This document shows, piece after piece, positions 57,060 through 64,000 of a stretch of 64,000 nt of DNA. Numbering within the stretch: the first letter of the stretch is position 1; every line of letters begins with the position of its first letter. Both the position numbers and the translations under genes were made by a program. The notes under the pieces were generated by a model. That model was not told where the DNA came from. It was given only the letters and a program-made list of their open reading frames with translations, and ran no database searches. Origin of the DNA: Erythroxylum novogranatense (Eukaryota > Streptophyta > Magnoliopsida > Malpighiales > Erythroxylaceae); assembly GCA_029891385.1 (NCBI GenBank), contig CM057228.1, positions 79,844,964 through 79,908,963 of the forward strand, in the 5' to 3' direction.

Positions 57060-59965
57060 TAACCATAAATTATCATTCCTACTTCATTTCTAAACTCATT
57101 CCAACACAAAAATCATCCACAACCACACTAAAATCCTTAACCCTAAAACCACACATATTCTTTAACTCATTCGAAAGCTTCTAACACTTAATCCTCTATT
57201 AACTAACATCAAAACATGCTTTTATTCATCTAATCAAGTGGAAGGATGCTTATATTTACTTGATTTGGCTTCAAATTCTTCAAAGATCTTCAAACCCTAG
57301 CCTTCTCCTCTTCTCTTCTTCTTCCACGGCTTCCTCTCTTCTTTGTCTTCTCATTCCTCAATTCCTTCTTCTAATTTATACTCTTAATGAATGGGCAATG
57401 TCTATTTTGCCCTCCAACATAAGCCTTGTAACTCTTAGACTTAAGTGTCATGCCCAAATTGCCCTTATGTATTCTTATAACTTTCATACTTCAATTCAGA
57501 TTTTAAAAATCTTAGAGGTACTGAATTAAAAATTTGATTCCTTCAGATAACTTGTAGTCCCATGTTAGAAACAGAAATCAACTTAATTAGATCTCTACCG
57601 CTCAAGATATCATCAAAATACTGAACCATGCTCAGAAAATATCTAACTCAATTTGATTAAAACAATATCTTTCAATTTAATCTCAGAACAATCATAATTT
57701 CCCATCATGATGTATTTAATTGTCTTAGGAATCCAATGCTTCAAAAACTAAATCAATCGGATGTCGAACGAAGAAGTTAGAAGCAAAAGAACGGGCAGGG
57801 GTCGGATCACCCTAAACAGTAACAGTAACTTGTAAAAATTCTTAACTTCCTATTCCGTGGTCCAAAAATTCCATACTTTACATTAATGGAAAGATCAAAA
57901 CATCATCTAAAACTTTCATGAAGAACTTAAAAACTAGATCAACCTCTAACTAGGTCAATTTCTCATTCAAAGTTCTGCCAGAATTTATCATTCTAAAACA
58001 ACATCCAAACTTTGAAATTTCATATCTTCTAAATTCCACAACCAGAAATAACATATTGTACATCATTGAAAAGCTAGGATAGTCTTCTATGACTTTCTTG
58101 TAGATCACTGAACTTAATTCAGACCACATTGGTACATGATTTGCCTCAAATCACATTACACCTTAATGTGCCCTTATGGACATTTTCACACACCAAAGCA
58201 ATTTAATACCTAACTTTGACTGATCATAACTTTCACTCCTAATATTGAAAAATATCTAACTTTATGGTGACAGAAAGCTTTTAACATAATCTACAAGTTT
58301 CAAGCAGATCATTTTCTCAAATTCTGCTTAAATCAAAAAGTCAACTCTCTATGACCAAAAAGTCAAACTTTCTCAATTCTTCATATTTTCACACTTTTTC
58401 TCTTTATTTCTTGATTTTTAGCTTCCATTTTAAAACAATGTATTCACCCTCAATTTCATTTAAACTCAAAACTAGACTTTAGACCATAATTAATCATAGA
58501 CATCAATTATCATTCCTACTTCATTTCTAAACTCATTCCATAACTTTAACCATAAATTATCATTCCTACTTCATTTCTAAACTCATTCCAACACAAAAAT
58601 CATCCACAACCACACTAAAATCCTTAACCCTAAAACCACACATATTCTTTAACTCATTCGAAAGCTTCTAACACTTAATCCTCTATTAACTAACATTAAA
58701 ACAAGTTTTATTCATCTAATAAAATGGAAGGATGCTTATACTTACTTGATTTGGCTTCAAATTCTTCAAAGATCTTCAAACCCTAGCCTTCTCCTTTTCT
58801 CTTCTTCTTCCACGACTTCCTCTCTTCTTTTTCTTCTCATTCCTCAATTCCTTCTTCTAATTCATACTCTTAATGAATGGGCAATGTCCATTTTGCCCTC
58901 CAACATAAGCCTTGTAACTCTTAGACTTAAGTGTTATGCCCAAATTGCCCTTATGTATTCTTATAACTTTCATAATTCAATGCAGAAATTAAAAATCTTA
59001 GAGGGACTGAATTAAAAGTTTGATTCCTTAGGATAACCTGTAGTCCCATGTCTCGAATTTATTTAGAAACAGGAATCAACTTAATTAGATCTCTACAGCT
59101 CAAGATATCACCAAAATACTGAACCATGCTCAGAAAATATCTAACTCACTTTGATTAAAACAATCTCTTTCAATTTAATCTCAGAACAATCATAATTTTC
59201 CATCATGATGTAGTTAATTGTCTTAGGAATCCAACGTTTCGAAAACTAAATTAATCGGATGTCGGACGGAGAAGTTAGAAGCAAAAGAACGGGCAGGGGT
59301 CGGATCACCCTAAACAGTAACAGTAACTTGTAAAAATTCTTAACTTCCTATTACATGGTACAAATATTCCATACTTTACATTAATGGAAAGATCAAAACA
59401 TAATCTAAAACTCTTATAAAGAACTTAAAAACTAGATCAACCTCTAACTAGGTCAATTTCTCATTCAAAGTTCTGAAATTTCATATCTTCTAAATTCCAC
59501 AATCAGAAATAACATATTGTACATCATTGAAAAGCTAGGATAACCTTCTATGACTTTCATGTAGATCACTGAACTTAATTCAGACCACATCGGTACATAA
59601 TTTGCCTCAAATCACATTACACCTTAATGTACCCTTATGGACATTTTCACACAACAAAGCAATTTAATACCAACTTTGACTGATCATAACTTTCACTCCC
59701 GATATTGAAAAATATCAAACTTTATGACGACAGAAAGCTTTCAACATAATCTACAAGTTTCAAGGAGATCATTTTCTCAAATTTTGCTTAAATCAAAAAG
59801 TCAACTCTCTATGACCAAAAAGTCAAACTTTCTCAATTCTTCATATTCTCACACTTTTTCTCTTAATTTCTTGATTTTTAACTTCCATTTTAAAACAATG
59901 TATTCACCCTCATTTTCATTTAAACCCAAAACCAGACTTTAGACCATAATTAATCATAGACATCA
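57060..59965. repeat. 1.49-kb tandem duplication inside the E4 LTR
   Basis: 57060-58503 is repeated at 58548-59965, offset about 1486 bp. The two 89-residue frames at 57260 and 58746 are the same sequence twice, not genes. A smaller 45-bp duplication sits at the junction (58503-58590). The second copy lacks about 40 bp near 59475. Confidence 0.9.
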
Positions 59966-60160
59966 ATAACAAAAGCATATTCACGCCTATACTCTCTCAT
60001 CATCAACTTGCTAAATTCACCTATCTTAATCTCATATAGCAATACACATTCTTGAATTGTCTTTTTCTTTCTTTGCACATGAATAATTTGCCACAAATTC
60101 CTCATTTAATTTCAAATTTTAACTCACAATTCTCGAAAACATTCGGGGTCCAACAAGTAC

Positions 60161-61313
60161 TCTCACGTCTTACTCTAACCCATCTTGAGTGGCACTTATT
60201 CAATAAGTCACTGATTTCTTCCTATATCGTCTCCACACATATTATTCACATGTGCTTAATATTCTCACTTGTCATGGTAATCCCACTATCAGATGTGCAT
60301 TCACAATGGCGAATCAACCTAACTCAACAACTTTTTCATATATCACTATCATCGTCTCTTTTTCCAACTGTCATTTATTTCATCTCTCACATGTAGATTC
60401 TCAATCAATTAATAATTATAGGCCCATAACCCATATAAAGCTTAAATCTCCATTCCATAGATAGATATTCTCATACTGAAACATAAACTCTTATATCGGT
60501 AATCACATAACCATTATAAGTCCAAGTTCAACCTCTCAAGATCATATCAACTTGGCTGATACACTTTAATCTCACCATTTCTACTTATATCCTTATTTTT
60601 CCTCAAACAATCCATGACAGTGTATTCAAATTTATATCACCTTCGAAAATATATCACTTGAGCGTAATATCGATTTCATATTCAATATTACATCCACCGA
60701 TACAAATACGCGGAATCTTTATCTATTATATCCAACCATATACTATTTCTTTTTCTATATATATATATATATATATATATCCTTAACGAATCTAGAATTT
60801 TTGATGCATGATCATTATGAATGTTCGATCTCAGTTTTCCCTTACTGTCTCCTTATACTGAATTACAAACTCTTATAACAATACTCACATAACCATTTCA
60901 ATTCTAAATTAGTCCTTTTATTATCATAACAATTTTATAATTTCATTTCATTCCGTTTGTATACTTTAGTCTCCTCATTTCTACTCATATTCTTATTTTC
61001 TTCAATCAGTTCACAGCAAGATACCTACTCACACCTATATTACCTTCAAGGGTATGTACCCCTTGTGGTGGACTCTTATTTATCATGCAAAACCAGATAC
61101 TATTTCTCATTTTCAAAATGTCCATAAACCTTTATTTTCTCACATTTTGTCAGATCATCATTTCTCTCAATGCTTCTAGCAGCTCAGACTCTTTAAGGAA
61201 TACTCATGCATATGACTAATAATGGGGATCAGTTGTCACTGTCTACTGTGACATGTCTAATGTGCATGCAACTTGACATATATTTCATAATGCCCATATA
61301 AGATAGTACTTCT
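60161..61313 (-). pseudogene. E5 interior, decayed, second part
   Basis: AT-rich, no recognisable coding. Contains a (TA)n run at 60756-60780. Confidence 0.35.
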
Positions 61314-61327
61314 GGGCTCTGATACCA
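61314..61327 (-). other. E5 primer-binding site
   Basis: TGGTATCAGAGCCC on the minus strand, six bases from the LTR end at 61334; initiator tRNA-Met class. Confidence 0.88.
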
Positions 61328-61333
61328 CATCAA

Positions 61334-63800
61334 TGTAGCACCCCACTCCCGCAAGACCCGAACCCGATATCGATGGTGATATCCGAGTTCGTGTCCCGCG
61401 AGGGTGGCGTGCTAAAGCACTCAATATCACAAAAGTTAGTATAATTTTCCTTATAACATAACATGTGGAATACATACTCAAATTGGCCCCACAATCATTC
61501 ATCAACATTTTCAATTAACACAAATTTCAATAGTCATTCAAGCCCTTCCACAAATACAAAACACTTGAATCATTTCGGAATATCAATTCATACAAAAAGT
61601 ACATAATATATAATTCGATACAAAAATAGAGAAATGCAATGTAGACACGAACCGATCCCAACCTCTATCCTTCACTTGAATGCTGTGTGTATACTCTCGT
61701 TGGCCTAACGGGGTATTCTTTTGAGTCCTGGAAAGTATTTACAAATTTTGGGTAAGTTTTGCAAACTTAATAAGTGCCCATCCTCGATGGCTCACCTAGC
61801 CATACAACACATACACATGTATCATACAGAATTCAGATTTCACATTCATATCACTTAAACATTCATATTATTTATATGCCATTTGTATGAGACTCACATT
61901 CGTTCTTATTGTTGTGATTGAGTGTCGTTCACATATACAAAATACTGGCCTGTAGGCTCAGTTAGAATAGAATACTGGCCTGTAAGGCTCAGTCAGAACA
62001 AAATATTGGCCCGTAGGCTCAGTCACATCACATAATCATGGAGCATAGCTCTACGTGGAAGCGCTTCATACAGGCAACTCAAGTCACAATGCCATTATCT
62101 GAACATGCATTTTATGAAATGCCTCAATCATATTTGCACATGTCATCGAACCATAGTCTGGCATTCAACACTAAGTTTAGCATTCACTTATCATCTTGCA
62201 TGCAACGCACATTTTGAAAACACTTAGTTCATTTTATTCACATACAAGCAGCACTTCGATATCTATATCAACATCATAATCATCGAACCTCCTGTCCGGA
62301 AACCAACATAGTCAATCACATTTACGTAATCATTTAGTAGTCAATTAATACAAAAATTCAAATAAGAAATAATGAAATGAGACCATCTCGGTCTACTCAC
62401 TTTACGCTCCAAATTAACATTTGCTTTCAAATTCTAGGAACGCCTGATTGCGGACACTTGACCTGCACAACCCATTTATGCAAAACACACATTGCACACT
62501 CATCAATAATTCAAATTCTAGGAACGCCTGATTGCGGACACTTGACCTGCACAACCCATTTATGCAAAACACACATTGCACACTCATCAATAATCGTACA
62601 TGTAAAAACAATCACTTATGCACAATTGTAATAATGGGCCATGTATAATGCATGCTCAATGAAAATCTCAAGCATATGTTCTAGAACACATTTTATGCTC
62701 ATTCCCATTTGATAATTCATATGTGTCTTGCCCTTCCATTCATGCCTTATGTCTTCTCTACTTAATTGTCTTGCCAAAAATACCCTTGATCATTCTAGCA
62801 TAATACTTTCCAATATAAAACTCTTCTCTATTGTCTTACGTTTCCAATGACACCAAAAGCATTCAATTTAGTTTAGTGATTCAAAAGATATATTTCAAAC
62901 ATTTTTGGAGTATTCTTGTCCAAATCAATGTACGATGCACAATTTCCATATAAAATTTAAATATCTTAGAGACTGAATTAGATTCCAAGTTCTGCATATC
63001 ATCTGTAGCTCCATGTCTCTAGTTTACCAAAAATTAGAAATGATCTCATTTGGAATTCTATAGATCCAGATATACTCAAAATACTAAAGTATGTTCAGTA
63101 GAATACTATCAGTTCATATTACTTAAGAGTAACTCACTGTACCTGTCCCACTCTTTTCACTCAATATTTCATATGACCATTAATTTTGGTATAGATGTAA
63201 AGCAATGTCTTACGAATCTAATGGTTCAAGAATCAAGTCATTTGAATGTCTAAAGAGGAAGTTATAACCAAAAGAAGCAACTATGTTTAAGACCTCAATC
63301 GTCTTACTTTGTATAGTAACTTTGTCTTACTTTTCCTTTCGTCTTACTTTTGCTTCGTTTTAAATGAACAATAACTAAGACGATAGGATGAACAATAACT
63401 TCATCTTAATTTTCCTTTCCTCTTACTTTTACTTCATCTTAGATGAACAGTAACTAAGACGATAGGATGAACAATAACTTCGTCTTACTTTTCCTTTCGT
63501 CTTACTTTTGCTTTGTCTTAGATGAATAGTAACTAAGATGATATGATGAACAGTAACTTCGTCTTACTTTTCCTTTCATCTTACTTTTGCTTCGTCTTAG
63601 ATGAATAGTAACTAAGACGATAGGATGAACAGTAACTTCGTCTTACTTTTCCTTTCATCTTACTTTTGTTTCGCTTTAGATGAACAGTAAGTAAGATGAT
63701 ATGATGAACAGTAACTTCGTCTTACTTTTCTCTCCAGAGCATCTCCACTTATAAAGATCATAAATTTTTTCTCAGATGTTCAAAATTTTCATACTATATA
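61334..63800 (-). repeat. E5 5' LTR (partial)
   Basis: Starts TGTAGCACCCCACTCCCG and continues to 63800, where another LTR begins. Contains three copies of a roughly 31-bp unit with ACTGGCCTGTAGGCTCAGT (61940-62030), an 84-bp tandem duplication (62427-62510, 62511-62594) and five 79-bp minisatellite units (63295-63740; anchors 63374, 63453, 63532, 63611, 63690). No gene. Confidence 0.8.
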
Positions 63801-64000
63801 TGTAACACCTCACTCCCGTAAGACCAGGACCCGACATCGATGGTGATATCCGAATCCGCGCCCTGCGAGGATGGGATGATACATCACTCAGTTAAAACAC
63901 AGTACAAAAAATTTGTTTTGAAACAATCATACACTTACATATATGTATGTTGCGGAAAATAGTTTACATAACCAATCTGGTGGATACAATGACCACGAGG
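63801..64000 (-). repeat. LTR end of a further, related element
   Basis: TGTAACACCTCACTCCCGTA at 63801 repeats the type of LTR terminus seen at 61334 and breaks the E5 LTR at CATACTATATA. The rest lies outside the window. Confidence 0.75.

Larger units (their letters stand above)
54556..60155 (-). mobile_element. E4: near-solo long gypsy LTR with 68-bp internal remnant
   Basis: Within TSD AGTAC: 27 bp resembling the LTR terminus (TGTTGGATCTCG...), 41 bp of interior with a TTGATACCA primer-site remnant (54611-54619), then a complete LTR 54624-60155 (TGTTGGGACCC to GGGTCCAACA). The opposite LTR is reduced to its tip, so this is not a simple LTR-LTR recombinant. No coding sequence. Confidence 0.8.
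49161..63800 (-). mobile_element. E5: old gypsy-type LTR element, host of the other insertions
   Basis: The 3' LTR 49161-52066 (interrupted at 49160 by E1) and 5' LTR from 61334 (interrupted at 63800) share a long colinear block, 49165-51470 versus 62278-63800. A PPT at 52068-52080 and a primer site at 61314-61327 set the orientation. The interior (52081-54555 and 60161-61313, about 3.6 kb) keeps only a pol-end signature. The E4 insertion is bounded by TSD AGTAC. Confidence 0.75.

Noticed and set aside
57260..59015. Pair of similar 89-residue ORFs suggesting a duplicated gene
   Set aside because: They are two copies of the E4 LTR tandem duplication; no domain, and LTR sequence on both sides.
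60756..60780. (TA)n microsatellite as a functional element
   Set aside because: Common simple repeat in AT-rich decayed DNA; nothing else supports a role.

Overview
The window is wholly repetitive nuclear DNA of a flowering plant. I see no host gene. The evidence is several families of plant LTR retrotransposon, primer-binding sites for initiator tRNA-Met and for the tRNA-Asp class, plant-style LTR TATA boxes and AT-rich flanks. I cannot name the species. Every sizeable coding stretch is retroelement gag, protease, integrase, reverse transcriptase (RT), RNase H or an envelope-like ORF, and nearly all are broken.

The layout is a set of nested insertions, mostly provable from 5-bp target-site duplications (TSDs). 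The oldest layer (E5) is a minus-strand Ty3/gypsy-type element. It has a 3' LTR at 49161-52066, a polypurine tract (PPT) near 52070, decayed interior at 52081-54555 and 60161-61333, a primer site at 61314-61327 and a 5' LTR from 61334. Its interior carries E4 (54556-60155, TSD AGTAC), an almost solo 5.5-kb LTR. Its 3' LTR carries E1, a minus-strand Tekay/Del-like gypsy whose LTR (49160-46397 and 4519-4323), primer site and gag (4115-3345) are visible. The gag is cut by another long LTR covering 1-3343.

A plus-strand Ty1/copia element of Sirevirus type sits in the E1 LTR. It spans 4520-46391 (TSD AATCA) and contains gag, pol and a third envelope-like ORF. It was hit four times: a solo copia LTR in gag (6377-8286, TSD TGAAG), a 4.9-kb solo gypsy LTR in RT (11104-16025, TSD TATAG), a non-autonomous Athila-related element just after pol (17165-23212, TSD GTGAG), and an Athila-like element in the envelope-like ORF (23500-42901, TSD GACGG). 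The Athila-like element has gag, protease and an env-like ORF but no RT or integrase, and is itself interrupted by a minus-strand copia element (Cop2, 31481-41067). The nesting is thus five levels deep.

The least expected content is non-coding. Most families carry their own cluster of short CG-containing palindromes or hairpins in LTRs or leaders. Examples are AAGTCGACTT in Cop2, TTCGTCGCGACGAA in Athila, and GTCCGTT/AACGGAC in E1. E5 has a 79-bp hairpin minisatellite, E4 has 16-18-bp palindromes, and the LTR at 1-3343 has ACTAGTCGACTAGT. Athila and its non-autonomous relative share a conserved triple hairpin in the 3' untranslated region. Cop2 has a roughly 90-bp periodic double-hairpin array with a paired substitution that keeps the stem. 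The Athila env-like ORF is preceded by a plausible 340-bp intron. Differences between paired LTRs cluster at CpG sites as small indels, so some frameshifts may be sequencing or polishing artefacts.
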